Origin: Promethearchaeota archaeon
Lineage (GTDB): Archaea > Asgardarchaeota > Lokiarchaeia > Sigyniarchaeales > SOKP01
Direction: 5' to 3'
DNA: 64,000 bases
Assembly (NCBI GenBank): GCA_011364925.1
Contig: RDOA01000001.1
Coordinates: 91,997-155,996, forward strand
Of the stretch, positions 55,426 through 64,000 are shown in pieces. A program made the translations under genes and the position numbers. Under the pieces are notes generated by a model. That model searched no databases, was not told the origin of the DNA, and saw only the letters and a program-made list of their open reading frames with translations. Every line of letters begins with the position of its first letter. The first letter of the stretch is position 1.

Positions 55426-56889
55426 TTATCCCCAAAAGGGCTTCCAATTATCCCAGACGTTCCAATTTTCGATATTCTTTATATTTTGTAAAATTGCTCT
55501 AAGGCGATACCTACTTATTAGAGTTTTATAAATTTGTCTTGTTATAAAACTTGGGCGCTGCATAAATTTTACATGCGTTTGTCTAATTCGTTCCATCAGT
55601 TCGCTTAATGGAATGGGAAGTACAGCCGTACCAACCTCCCAGCATTCATCAGGATTAATCCTTTTTTCTTCTACCATCTTATCCCAAATCCAGTTTCCTG
55701 GGATTATCCCTAAAATATGAAATTGAGGAAAATCTATCCCTAATTTCATAGAAAAGTTTAGAGTTTCAATAATCTCTTCGCGAGTTTCAATTGGTGCTCC
55801 TATAATAAAATTTGCGATAATCATATCGATCCCCACTTTCCTTGCATTTTTTACAGCATCCCAAATCTGATTTAAAGTAATTCTTTTATTGTACCAATCT
55901 AAAAGCCTTTGAGAAGCGCTTTCAACGCCGTAACTAATAATTTTACAGCCCATTTGTTTCATAGCATTCAAAAGTTCTACAGAGCTTTGAGTAACTCTCC
56001 CTTCAGCCATCCAATAAAAATCTAACTTTTCTTTTCTTATTAATTTAGACAACTCTAGAAGTCGCTTTTTGCTTATTGTGAAGTTATCATCAACCCAGAG
56101 TAAATTCTTAAAACCCTGTTCTTCAAGAAGAGATAATTCTTCTACTATATTTACAGGGGATCTCGGGCGCCATTTTCCCCAGAACATAGAACTAGAACAG
56201 AAAGAACACTGAAAAGCACAACCTCTTGATGATGCTGCTGAAGTAAACTTGCCTACCGACACTTCTAGGCCCTCTACTACATTTTTATATTCAATATTTC
56301 CTAACAATTTCCTATTTGGGAATGGAAGCGCATCAATATCTTTTATTAATGGTCTATCGTCATTTCTAACGATTCTATTATTGTCACGATAGGTCAGTCC
56401 TCTAATATCTCCAAAGCCCTTAACCTTTTCTACCCTTTCGGCAACTTCTAAAAGGGTTTCTTCCCCCTCTCCTCTTACACAAGCGTCGATAAAGGGGTAT
56501 TTGTTTAAAATTCTGGTATCGTTAAACGTTGCGTGATAGTTCCCAAATAGTATTTTTATATTTGGATTTATTTCTTCTTTTACTCTTCTACTAATCTCTG
56601 CAGCAGTAATACCTGTCCCGGCTGTAGTGATTGTCGAAAACCCAAGAATGTCTGGATCTTCCCGCTTTATCCACTCAAGCGTTCTTTCAGTCGAGAATCC
56701 CGTTGCGAATTGATCAAGCAACGATACATCAAAATTATTTTCGCTAAGATAAGTTCCAAGATATAAAATTCCCATCGGTGGAAATCCATAAAATTCTATT
56801 TTCTCTTCATTATACTTCTCAGCTCCTTCAACAGTACCGCAAAATGTTCCTTGTTCTGGTGGTTTTGGAAAAATTAATGATACCTTCAA
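55426..56889 (-). CDS. B12-binding radical SAM protein
   Basis: Cobalamin-binding N-terminus (KVSLIFPKPPEQG, later DPDILGFSTITTAGTGITAAE) and a radical SAM core with SSRGCAFQCSFCSS. It is a close relative of the gene at 53935, with the same RDN.RIVRNDDRPLIKDID signature and convergent to it. I place the start at TTG 56889, with AGGA nine bases upstream, which removes the track's seven extra residues. C-terminal helices may shape a substrate pocket. Substrate unknown. Confidence 0.88.
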   Translation of the reverse strand: MKVSLIFPKPPEQGTFCGTVEGAEKYNEEKIEFYGFPPMGILYLGTYLSENNFDVSLLDQFATGFSTERTLEWIKREDPDILGFSTITTAGTGITAAEISRRVKEEINPNIKILFGNYHATFNDTRILNKYPFIDACVRGEGEETLLEVAERVEKVKGFGDIRGLTYRDNNRIVRNDDRPLIKDIDALPFPNRKLLGNIEYKNVVEGLEVSVGKFTSAASSRGCAFQCSFCSSSMFWGKWRPRSPVNIVEELSLLEEQGFKNLLWVDDNFTISKKRLLELSKLIRKEKLDFYWMAEGRVTQSSVELLNAMKQMGCKIISYGVESASQRLLDWYNKRITLNQIWDAVKNARKVGIDMIIANFIIGAPIETREEIIETLNFSMKLGIDFPQFHILGIIPGNWIWDKMVEEKRINPDECWEVGTAVLPIPLSELMERIRQTHVKFMQRPSFITRQIYKTLISRYRLRAILQNIKNIENWNVWDNWKPFWG

Positions 56890-57045
56890 AAAGATCAATC
56901 CTAATTTCAATTGATAAAAATATCTATTAAAGATGGTAATATATCTTTTAAATTAAAATCATAGTATTTCAGCACTTTTAAATGTTGACAAGGCTGAAAA
57001 ATAAATCTTTTAACTAAATTAACTTTTGATATATTTACTAATAAC

Positions 57046-58530
57046 ATGAAATTAATAAATAAAAAAATCAAAAAAGTAGTCTTAGTAAATCCAAATTTTA
57101 TTACTAAGAGTATCACTGATAAATTTACAATTCCTGCATTAGGGTTAGAATCCATCGCTGCGAACATTTTAGACCTCGTGGAAGTGAAGATCGTTAATGC
57201 GAAAGTTAGAAATTTAACAGCTGTGGAAATAATGGATGAGATTAATGAATTTCAACCAGATATTGTAGGAATTTCGTGTTGTTTCACAATAGGTATAAAT
57301 TTCTCTTTGGGAATTGCAAAGGAATCAAAACGGCTAGGTTTTGCAACTGTATTAGGAGGATGGCATCCGAATTTTGAATATTCTAAAGTCCTTAAGCATC
57401 CGTTTGTAGATTTAATTGTCCGTGGAGAAGGAGAAATAACTTTCCGAGAAATAATAAAAAATAAAGATTTAGAAGATATTAAAGGTATCTCATATAAAGA
57501 CAACGGGAGCATAATTAACAACGAAGATCGTCCTTTAATCAAAGATTTAGATAAACTACCGATTCCCACTAGAAAATTAAGAAATAAAGATTCGTATCAC
57601 CAGATTTTTCAAATGCCTATAGATGCAATAGAAACCTCAAGGGGTTGTCCGTTTAAATGTACCTTCTGTAATATACATCAATTTTATCGAGGAACTTATA
57701 GGACAAAAAGCATTGAACGGGTGATTCAAGAGTTAAAAATAATAGTAAGTCAAAATAAAAGTCAAAATGTCCTAATAGTTGACGATAATTTTACAGCAAA
57801 TATAAAGCGAGTAGATAAGATATGCGATAGGTTAATTGAAGAGGGCATAAAATTAGATCTTACTTGCCAGAGCAGAATCGATGTTATCAAAAATAACCCA
57901 GATGTAATAAAAAAGATGGCAAAAGCAGGGTTTTGGCTATTCTTTCTTGGAATCGAAACTTTTAGTCAAAAATCGTTAGATAACATTGATAAAAAAGTAA
58001 CTTTCAGAGATATTGCAAAGGCAATAAAAATTCTTCATGAGAATAATATATTGATAATTGGAAGCATGTTAATTGGTTCAAAGTACGACGAGGAGGAGCA
58101 AGACACGGATTTAATGATAAAAATAGTAAGAAAATTAGGAATAGACTTCCCACTTTATTCTATAATGACACCATTGCCTGGAACAAAATTTAGAAACGAA
58201 GTAATCGAGAAAAACTACCTAGTTTCTCATAATTGGAGTGATTATAATTTTACTACTGCCGTGAATCGGCTTGATAAATTATCAAAGGCAAAATTGGAAC
58301 AACTTTTATCCAAAGCATATTACTATGGATATTTTAAAAGAGGGTGGAAGAATACTATTTTTAAACTCCTTAAGAGGAAAGGAATTCATTTTCTTTTGTA
58401 TTCTAAAAAAAATTTTCGAATTATAAAGGACTTGTTTGGCTTTTTACTAGATATAAGAGGAATGAAATTCATGATGGACTCAACCGTTAAATCGAAAAGT
58501 TCCTCTACTATTAAAACATTTCAAAAGTAG
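57046..58530 (+). CDS. B12-binding radical SAM protein
   Basis: 494 residues. The N-terminus (KKVVLVNPNFITKSITDKF, QPDIVGISCCFTIGINFSLG) is the B12-binding half, and ETSRGCPFKCTFCNIHQFYRG is the SAM cluster motif. RGEGEITFREI and DNGSIINNEDRPLIKDLDKLPIPTRKL repeat the signature of its neighbours. The C-terminal tail is basic. It starts divergently from the gene at 55426. Its substrate is unknown; lipid or cofactor modification is plausible. Confidence 0.88.
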   Translation: MKLINKKIKKVVLVNPNFITKSITDKFTIPALGLESIAANILDLVEVKIVNAKVRNLTAVEIMDEINEFQPDIVGISCCFTIGINFSLGIAKESKRLGFATVLGGWHPNFEYSKVLKHPFVDLIVRGEGEITFREIIKNKDLEDIKGISYKDNGSIINNEDRPLIKDLDKLPIPTRKLRNKDSYHQIFQMPIDAIETSRGCPFKCTFCNIHQFYRGTYRTKSIERVIQELKIIVSQNKSQNVLIVDDNFTANIKRVDKICDRLIEEGIKLDLTCQSRIDVIKNNPDVIKKMAKAGFWLFFLGIETFSQKSLDNIDKKVTFRDIAKAIKILHENNILIIGSMLIGSKYDEEEQDTDLMIKIVRKLGIDFPLYSIMTPLPGTKFRNEVIEKNYLVSHNWSDYNFTTAVNRLDKLSKAKLEQLLSKAYYYGYFKRGWKNTIFKLLKRKGIHFLLYSKKNFRIIKDLFGFLLDIRGMKFMMDSTVKSKSSSTIKTFQK

Positions 58531-58539
58531 TTTAGATGG

Positions 58540-59301
58540 TTAAATCCATCTTTCAACTAATTCTTTTAATGTAAAGAAAACGAGATTTCTTGAAAGAGAT
58601 CTTGCTATAAAAGTCCTTAATCTGTTTAAAAATGTATCTCCTGTATTGAACCATCGATCAGGTCTAAAAAGAAGATTTTTATATTTGCTGAAGGGGTTTT
58701 TTTGCTCAGAAATAAGAGATTTCATGTCAATTGCCTCCCAAGGGTGAAAATATAATATGCTCAATTCCTTTTTATAGATTCGGTTAAAAAGCATACGGAG
58801 ATTTAAAGGTAGTCTAAAAAATGCATTGAAATTTGATGGCGGGACTTTCAGTATTTTAGAGTTATCATATTGATAATTTTTCGATTTTTTAGAAGGAGTT
58901 CCTGATGAATCGTATCTAAATCCTAATTCATCTAAAATCTCATATAGGAATAAAGGAGGTTTTAAATAAGGCGCTCTAAAGCCAACTATCTCCGACTTTT
59001 GACAAAGTTCTTCCAAAAGTCTTTTGTTCTGCTGGATTGATTTGAAACATGTATCGTAATCTAAGCGATTCAACCGCTCATGGCTTAAGCTGTGACAAGC
59101 TATTTCATGGTTCTGTTGTTCAATTAAAATTATATACTCAGGCAATTGTTCTACTATAGCTCCAGTACAGAAAAAAGTCCCCTTGATTTTGAATTCATCT
59201 AGTATATCTAATATTTTCTTTAATCCTATTTTTACTCCCAAATAGGAGTTGAATACACCTGGTATATCTCTTTCGATATCAAATGTCAGTACTATTTTCA
59301 T
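58540..59301 (-). CDS. Polysaccharide deacetylase (NodB family)
   Basis: Carbohydrate esterase family 4-like enzyme of about 253 residues. LTFDIERD has the catalytic Asp, and CHSLSHERLNRL the two metal-binding His. GFRAPYLKPP and ILYFHPWE complete the active site. It would remove acetyl groups from N-acetylated sugars. No signal peptide is visible, so it may act on cytoplasmic or membrane-linked glycan precursors. It converges on the radical SAM gene at 57046. ATG 59301 is preferred to TTG 59304. Confidence 0.88.
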   Translation of the reverse strand: MKIVLTFDIERDIPGVFNSYLGVKIGLKKILDILDEFKIKGTFFCTGAIVEQLPEYIILIEQQNHEIACHSLSHERLNRLDYDTCFKSIQQNKRLLEELCQKSEIVGFRAPYLKPPLFLYEILDELGFRYDSSGTPSKKSKNYQYDNSKILKVPPSNFNAFFRLPLNLRMLFNRIYKKELSILYFHPWEAIDMKSLISEQKNPFSKYKNLLFRPDRWFNTGDTFLNRLRTFIARSLSRNLVFFTLKELVERWI

Positions 59302-59465
59302 CAAACAAACTTAAATCTTTGGACACGATTATAGATTCTAGGGTACTAAACTTGATAAATCTATTTAAATACGGTCAAAAAATGAAAATTTTTATATAGT
59401 AATATTTGGTTATAAAGAATATTGACAAATTTAGATATAAAGAATATAAATTAAAGGGTGTTTAA

Positions 59466-59948
59466 ATGCCATTATTAGACGGTTGGGAAGTTTCCTCCGA
59501 TAGAATTGAAAAGTATGAAAAAATGTTAAGCTCAGATCCGGTCGGGGATCCTATTTTTACATCAAAATGCCGACTCGGTAAAGACCATGGTTTAATAGTC
59601 GGAAGTACCAATGGTTTTGCATGGAGAATACAAGCGGGAATGTCTACTTCTATGTATTCAATGGGAAAAAGTAAGTGGGTACGATGGTACGATTTAGATC
59701 GAGTTGACCAAAAAAAAGAAGGTGTCCTTATATTATATCTTAAAGTAAGAGAAAAAGACGGAAGTTTAAAAATAGACGGAAAAGGTAATCCAAAATTAAA
59801 AAAATGGATGCTAGTTTTAGAAAGAAATAAGGATGAGGATAAAGGTCATTTTGCTCAAAGAAGAGCTGCATTCCACAGTGTCATGTCAGATGTTTTCAAC
59901 CAGAATAAGGGAGATTCAACTCCTGCAACAAGTGATTCAAGAATTTAA
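59466..59948 (+). CDS. Small PH-like domain protein, unknown function
   Basis: 160 residues with no TM segment. The central part (GLIVGSTNGFAWRIQAG, KWVRWYDLDRVDQKKEGVLILYLKV, KKWMLVLERNK) has the strand order of a PH-like barrel, followed by a helix. The C-terminus is low complexity. TATA-like tttttatatag lies at 59388-59398 and GGGTG five bases before the ATG. PH-like domains bind lipids or proteins and are found in eukaryote-like trafficking complexes; that link is speculation here. Confidence 0.65.
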   Translation: MPLLDGWEVSSDRIEKYEKMLSSDPVGDPIFTSKCRLGKDHGLIVGSTNGFAWRIQAGMSTSMYSMGKSKWVRWYDLDRVDQKKEGVLILYLKVREKDGSLKIDGKGNPKLKKWMLVLERNKDEDKGHFAQRRAAFHSVMSDVFNQNKGDSTPATSDSRI

Positions 59949-60055
59949 GTAAATCTTCCTATATTTTAATAATTTATTTTTTTTTTCTAATATTATTAGT
60001 TAACAAACCTCTTATAGGATAATAAAAAGAAATAGTAATAAAAAATAAAAATAGC

Positions 60056-60553
60056 TTAATTCAATTTTGAGCCACATTCACCACAAAAATTACCTGCTTC
60101 AGTTAAGGGAGCTCCACAATTTGGGCAAAATTTATTTTCCTCACTTGGTATAGCTTCTACTTCTGGAAGTCCTGCTTCTACTTCTGGTTGAGAAGGTTGT
60201 GGCTTTACGACTCCTTGGTCAGCTATTTCATTATAGATTGTACTCCAAATTTTTTTAGTTGTGAGCGCTCCATGAGTTGGACATGATGTTTTAATTAAAG
60301 TCCAAGGTGTTGATACTCTCATATAACTTTGTGGAGCTTCTTGACCACATTTATAACACCTAAAAACTCCGTCCTTGATGAAATCAATATACTGATCTTT
60401 ATCCCTTGTATTAACTTTGAAGGCTCTTGCACCGTGAACGGGGCATCTTTGTTTCACGACCATTTTACTTCCCGCAACTTTCACAAGATAAATGCTACCT
60501 ACTGCTCCACATCTTGGACAACTAAACGCTTTTTTATAGTCGTATTCCACCAT
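60056..60553 (-). CDS. Triple zinc-ribbon protein
   Basis: Three zinc-binding units in 165 residues: CPRCG with CPVHG, CYKCG with CPTHG, and a C-terminal CPNCG with CGECG. The first two use a CxxH in place of the second CxxC. A Pro/Glu-rich linker (EVEAGLPEVEAIPSEE) joins them to the last. No catalytic motif is seen. It may be an adaptor or a nucleic-acid-binding protein. Confidence 0.78.
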   Translation of the reverse strand: MVEYDYKKAFSCPRCGAVGSIYLVKVAGSKMVVKQRCPVHGARAFKVNTRDKDQYIDFIKDGVFRCYKCGQEAPQSYMRVSTPWTLIKTSCPTHGALTTKKIWSTIYNEIADQGVVKPQPSQPEVEAGLPEVEAIPSEENKFCPNCGAPLTEAGNFCGECGSKLN

Positions 60554-60645
60554 AATTTTTTCATCTTAAAATATAATCGTTACAAAAAAAGAGATAGACC
60601 AAATATAAAATCTTTTTGATATTGAAAAAATAAAATCGGTGAATT

Positions 60646-62103
60646 CTAATTTTCTTTTACTGATACAAGTTCATGTGTGAATGGATCGTATCCCGCAGAA
60701 TTTCTTCTACTCATTAGTTTATCGATTAAATCTCTAAAAATTTTGAAGTAAAAATTCTCAACACCAAAACCAAAAAACTCGTGATTCCACCTGAATTCTG
60801 CTAAAATCCTAATCAATTTGAGAATTGGTATATTCTTTAGTTCGAATACTTTCCTTCCGATTATTGCGCTCGTAAGTGAAATCGTTTCTAGTTGAGTTTT
60901 GTTCTTTAAGTAGTTTGAAGCGCGATCTCTTCTGATCTTTGACCAATCAAAAAGATTGGAGGGTGGTTTAAACCCTTTCTGCTGAGCTAAGTTGTAAATT
61001 CCAGTTCCAGGATAAGGAAAAAGTATTTTTATCGAGAATTCGCTTTCTGGATTAATTTTTTTAATTTTTTTTATTAAATGTATGGTTTTTTCTCTATCCG
61101 CTTTATTTTCACCTGGTATCCCGATCATCCAGCTATAATCAGCGCTTAGATCTGCATTTTTTGTAATCTTAGCGCTCTCTATTATATCGTTTGTAGTGAT
61201 ATTCTTGTTCAATAGATTTAATACTCGTTGGGAACCCGATTCCGCTCCAAAATACATTTGGGTGCAACCATGCTTTTTAGCATCTTGGGCTAGAGCAAAA
61301 TTTAGACGATTGACTCGTAATTCTGCCTTCCATTTGATGTCTCGTTCTTTAAAATAAGTAAAAAGGTCTTCAATCCGTTTTGAATTAGCAAAGAAGTAAT
61401 CGTCATAGAATGTAATCTTTTTAACGCCAAAATCCAAGCATCTATCCAATTCTTGAATGCACCTTTCTGCTGTCCACCCTCTCCAAACATTGTTGAATAA
61501 GGTATTGTAGCAAAACGCGCATCTAAAAGGGCACCCTCTGCTTGTAATGGCATTAAAACTTCCATTTAATATATATCGGTGAGGTTTTATTAGGGTCCAA
61601 GGTATGCTCAACTCATTTATTTCAAGATTTGTAAGTATCGCTGAATCAGGATTATGGATTATTTTTTTTTCTTTTTTATAAGAAAGACCGTTAATGTGAT
61701 TCAAATTTCTTCCGCTTACAAGTTCGTGATAAGTTTTTTCACCTTCACCGCGAATTACATAATCAATTAAGTTATTTTGAAGAGTTTGTGTTGGAAGAAT
61801 GGTTGCGTGAACACCACCCCAAACAATTTTAATGTTTTTAAATTCTTTCTTGATAAGCTCACAGATCTTAATTGCATATTGAATTTGCGGTCCTGTCATC
61901 ACTGATACACCGATAAATTCAGGTTCTTTATCGGAAATGGCGTTTAATACTTGAGATTCGTCATCAAACCGTAAATCAAAAAGTTCCACATCTACATTTC
62001 TTTTCAACAGATAATCTGCTATAAATAGAATAGAATAAGGAGGTGTGGGAATTTGTACCTTCGCGAATTCAAGTTGAGGATATATTAAAATCGATTTCGT
62101 CAT
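60646..62103 (-). CDS. B12-binding radical SAM protein
   Basis: 485 residues. The N-terminus (EPEFIGVSVMTGPQIQYAIKIC, VVWGGVHATILPTQTL) is B12-binding, and TSRGCPFRCAFCYN holds the three cluster Cys. RGEGEKTYHELV is the family GEGE motif. GAGGAGTT-like GAAGGAGTT precedes the ATG. The GT2 gene lies 75 bases upstream on the same strand and may share its transcript. Substrate unknown. Confidence 0.88.
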   Translation of the reverse strand: MTKSILIYPQLEFAKVQIPTPPYSILFIADYLLKRNVDVELFDLRFDDESQVLNAISDKEPEFIGVSVMTGPQIQYAIKICELIKKEFKNIKIVWGGVHATILPTQTLQNNLIDYVIRGEGEKTYHELVSGRNLNHINGLSYKKEKKIIHNPDSAILTNLEINELSIPWTLIKPHRYILNGSFNAITSRGCPFRCAFCYNTLFNNVWRGWTAERCIQELDRCLDFGVKKITFYDDYFFANSKRIEDLFTYFKERDIKWKAELRVNRLNFALAQDAKKHGCTQMYFGAESGSQRVLNLLNKNITTNDIIESAKITKNADLSADYSWMIGIPGENKADREKTIHLIKKIKKINPESEFSIKILFPYPGTGIYNLAQQKGFKPPSNLFDWSKIRRDRASNYLKNKTQLETISLTSAIIGRKVFELKNIPILKLIRILAEFRWNHEFFGFGVENFYFKIFRDLIDKLMSRRNSAGYDPFTHELVSVKEN

Positions 62104-62179
62104 AACTCCTTCAAAACTTATTTTTTAACTGGAAATTGTTAAGAAATTCCATATACTTAACAAAATATAAATCTCTTTA

Positions 62180-62947
62180 CTATATTGCGCCTGCTAATTC
62201 CTCATTTTTTGCGAGATCGTAATATATATCTTTTTTTAAGAAATATTGGTTAATCCGCTTATAACTGCGCTTCATAGTTAAGTTTCTTGCACTTGTTAAC
62301 ACAGAAATGAAATTCAGCGTTCTGACTTTTCCTTTGTTCAGCTTTTTCGTTAGATAAATTAATGAATCTGAAAACACCTTATCGATTCCCAGTGAGTTTG
62401 GAGGCGTTTTAAATCCTCCGGTTTTTAAAAATACATCTCTTCTAACAATCATATTACACCCAGCAAGCTCAGGATATCCCAATAATGACTTTAATAAATA
62501 GAATATATGCATATTGAAGTTAAGTAAGGTAAATTGGGTGATCGTTAATTTTTTTGAAGCAACTCTGAACGAAAGAACCTTTCCATTATAATAATTAACT
62601 CTCGCACTGCACGCGTATAACTTTTTACGAACTTTGAAAATCTCGTAAATTCTTTGAAAGAAGTCTGGACAAAGCAGCGTATCAGCGTCTAAAAAAATGA
62701 TTAAATCTCCGGAAGTTTTAGAGCAACCATAATTTAATTGATTTGCTTTACCTTTTTTAGGGGAAATGAGCACTTTTGCATATTCTTTAGCAATATTAAT
62801 CGTGTTATCAGTGCTATGTCCATCAACTACAACAACTTCATAGGTAAGGTTACATTGTTGTTGTTTCACTGATAATAATGTGTTTCTTATATATTTTTCC
62901 TCGTTATAAGTAGGGATAATAACTGAGATCTCTGGAATGTTACTCAT
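62180..62947 (-). CDS. Family 2 glycosyltransferase
   Basis: A GT-A fold transferase of 255 residues. SVIIPTYNEEKYIRNTLLS opens the nucleotide-binding domain, VVVDGHSTDNT follows and FLDADTLLCPDF carries the metal-binding DxD-type motif. GCNMIVRRDVFLKTGGF is a typical acceptor-side region. It probably moves a sugar onto a lipid or glycan acceptor at the membrane face. A radical SAM gene follows on the same strand, and the divergent gene is a membrane-bound acyltransferase. Confidence 0.9.
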   Translation of the reverse strand: MSNIPEISVIIPTYNEEKYIRNTLLSVKQQQCNLTYEVVVVDGHSTDNTINIAKEYAKVLISPKKGKANQLNYGCSKTSGDLIIFLDADTLLCPDFFQRIYEIFKVRKKLYACSARVNYYNGKVLSFRVASKKLTITQFTLLNFNMHIFYLLKSLLGYPELAGCNMIVRRDVFLKTGGFKTPPNSLGIDKVFSDSLIYLTKKLNKGKVRTLNFISVLTSARNLTMKRSYKRINQYFLKKDIYYDLAKNEELAGAI

Positions 62948-63051
62948 TGCTTTCTCTGGTTTAATGAAAATTAATATATTTTTAGAAGATGAAGTGTTAT
63001 TATTATAAATAATAGAATGATTAAATAATTATTTGAAACAAGCTAAAGACA

Positions 63052-64000
63052 ATGACAAAAGTTTCGGGTAAAATGAAATTTTGGACTAAGGGCTTCGTAA
63101 TTTCATTTCTTTTTTTAATTTTAAACGCGATGTTAATCGTGCTCTTAATTGTTAGCCACATATTTCTGTCGATTCCTTGGATCGATCTATTGTATAGTTA
63201 TCTACGACCATGGTTGTTGTTAATTTTCTATGATTATAACCTCTTTATATACGGAGGAATTTTCATTAGTTACACTGTTTTACTTGTTCTGTACGTTCTA
63301 GGGTATAATTTGGCAAAGGTCAGACGGATGGTGGGTTCTATTATATATGTTTTTAGTTTATTAGGATTTGTTTTAGTAACATTCGTTGCCGTTCATTATT
63401 CATACGCTAGCATCTTATTTAATCAAGATCTAACTTTGAATGTAAGACTCATGTTTCTATTACTTTTATTACCCATGATTTTTGCGCTCAGTTTGTTTCT
63501 CGTTTTAGTTAACACCGATTTCCTCATTTTTTTCAAGGATTTAGTTAAGGCTCGCAAGATTTGGAGACATAAAAGACCCGAATTCGAAATCGAAGTTAAG
63601 GGAAAAATTACTTATATCAATATAAAAACAGAGGAATTTGTTTTTACTCCAGTACCGATGCTGATCATAGCACAATATCTACAAACTAAAGGATATTCTG
63701 TCTCGTGGTTTGTGAGAGGCGCTTTTAATCATTTAATTTCTTTAATAATTACTTATTTAATTGGATGGCCAAGAGCTAAAAACGCACTATTTAGATTTAC
63801 GGGGATGAAGGTTGGGGAAAATTGCTCAATATCTCAAAAAGCCTCCCCGGACCCTCTATTGCCTGAGTTAATAGAATTTGAAGAGGGAAGTGGATGTGGT
63901 ATTGGTGTAAAACTACTGACTCACAATGCAATGAATATAAAGCATGGAAGTTTTAGTTTTGGTCCAATCAAAGTGTGTAGAAACGCTAGGATTGGCGCGT
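63052..64000 (+). CDS. Partial membrane protein with left-handed beta-helix acyltransferase domain
   Basis: This ORF is missing from the track because it runs off the window. From ATG 63052 it has four or so TM segments (VISFLFLILNAMLIVLLIV to FLLLLLPMIFALSLFLVLV), then a cytoplasmic region and a domain near the edge with hexapeptide-like turns (VGENCSISQKASPD, EFEEGSGCGIGVKLLTHN, PIKVCRNARIGA) that indicate a left-handed beta-helix acyltransferase. The C-terminus is cut off. It is divergent from the GT2 gene. An O- or N-acetyltransferase acting on surface glycans is likely. Confidence 0.78.
   Translation, partial: MTKVSGKMKFWTKGFVISFLFLILNAMLIVLLIVSHIFLSIPWIDLLYSYLRPWLLLIFYDYNLFIYGGIFISYTVLLVLYVLGYNLAKVRRMVGSIIYVFSLLGFVLVTFVAVHYSYASILFNQDLTLNVRLMFLLLLLPMIFALSLFLVLVNTDFLIFFKDLVKARKIWRHKRPEFEIEVKGKITYINIKTEEFVFTPVPMLIIAQYLQTKGYSVSWFVRGAFNHLISLIITYLIGWPRAKNALFRFTGMKVGENCSISQKASPDPLLPELIEFEEGSGCGIGVKLLTHNAMNIKHGSFSFGPIKVCRNARIGA

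Noticed and set aside
1-64000. Search for tRNA and rRNA genes in the gaps
   Set aside because: No gap shows a T-loop GGTTCRA motif with matching acceptor stem or any rRNA-like block; RNase P RNA is the only structured RNA I could support.

Overview
The window looks like a chromosomal piece of an AT-rich Asgard archaeon, most probably Lokiarchaeia-like. The grounds are a Rag/Gtr-type GTPase with a C-terminal roadblock domain beside a longin-like protein, a second roadblock-like protein, large secreted Ig-like repeat proteins, an archaeal-type RNase P RNA, archaeal TATA boxes, and bacterial-type DnaK/DnaJ/GrpE. The taxon is inferred from gene content. No rRNA or tRNA gene is visible.

Layout. 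(1) 1-3027: a partial membrane-protein gene of heptad repeats at the left edge, divergent from a DmsA/DmsB-like molybdopterin oxidoreductase pair that lacks a membrane anchor and a Tat signal. (2) 3208-10392: a putative transmembrane signalling operon (DUF2341/LamG/Ig-like ectodomain, TM segment, helical-repeat tail; Rag-like GTPase with roadblock; longin-like protein), converging on a coiled-coil/roadblock-like protein. (3) 10393-16239: a chimeric pseudogene, a PadR regulator with palindromic operators, a glycyl-radical-enzyme activase, an FMN split-barrel-like protein, a sulfatase and a nitronate monooxygenase-like protein. (4) 16324-24829: a DUF457 membrane hydrolase, a membrane pyrophosphatase, a slipin, two membrane proteins, the RNase P RNA, a DUF1326 protein, a 37-residue rubredoxin-like protein missed by the ORF track, and an aldo/keto reductase. 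(5) About 25249-34824: a giant surface protein of more than 3,100 residues with 18 nearly identical 92-residue modules followed by about 14 diverged ones. (6) 34837-40103: a coiled-coil protein, an exported Cys-rich protein, a DUF2299-like protein, and an HhH/BRO1-like protein coupled to a membrane-tethered winged-helix protein. (7) 40110-45666: dnaJ, dnaK, divergent grpE, and a pirin. (8) 45895-49452: an extracellular beta-helix, TM, cytoplasmic seven-blade WD40 protein. (9) 49584-53658: a zinc-ribbon protein, a Pr6Pr-like membrane protein and a methylmalonyl-CoA mutase operon (two mutase subunits plus MeaB). (10) 53935-64000: four B12-binding-type radical SAM proteins, a polysaccharide deacetylase, a PH-like protein, a zinc-ribbon protein, a family 2 glycosyltransferase and a partial membrane-bound acyltransferase. 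This last stretch looks like an envelope lipid or glycan modification region.

The most promising undescribed system is the operon at 3208-9381. It couples an extracellular sensor directly to a Rag-like GTPase and a longin-like partner, with a coiled-coil roadblock-like protein on the opposite strand. The beta-helix/TM/WD40 protein repeats the same plan: extracellular repeats, one TM segment, then a eukaryote-like cytoplasmic scaffold. Three genes, including two of these surface proteins, appear to have no good ATG/GTG/TTG start, and ATT is the best-supported candidate in at least one. Functional calls rest on reading motifs in the sequence; no database search was run.
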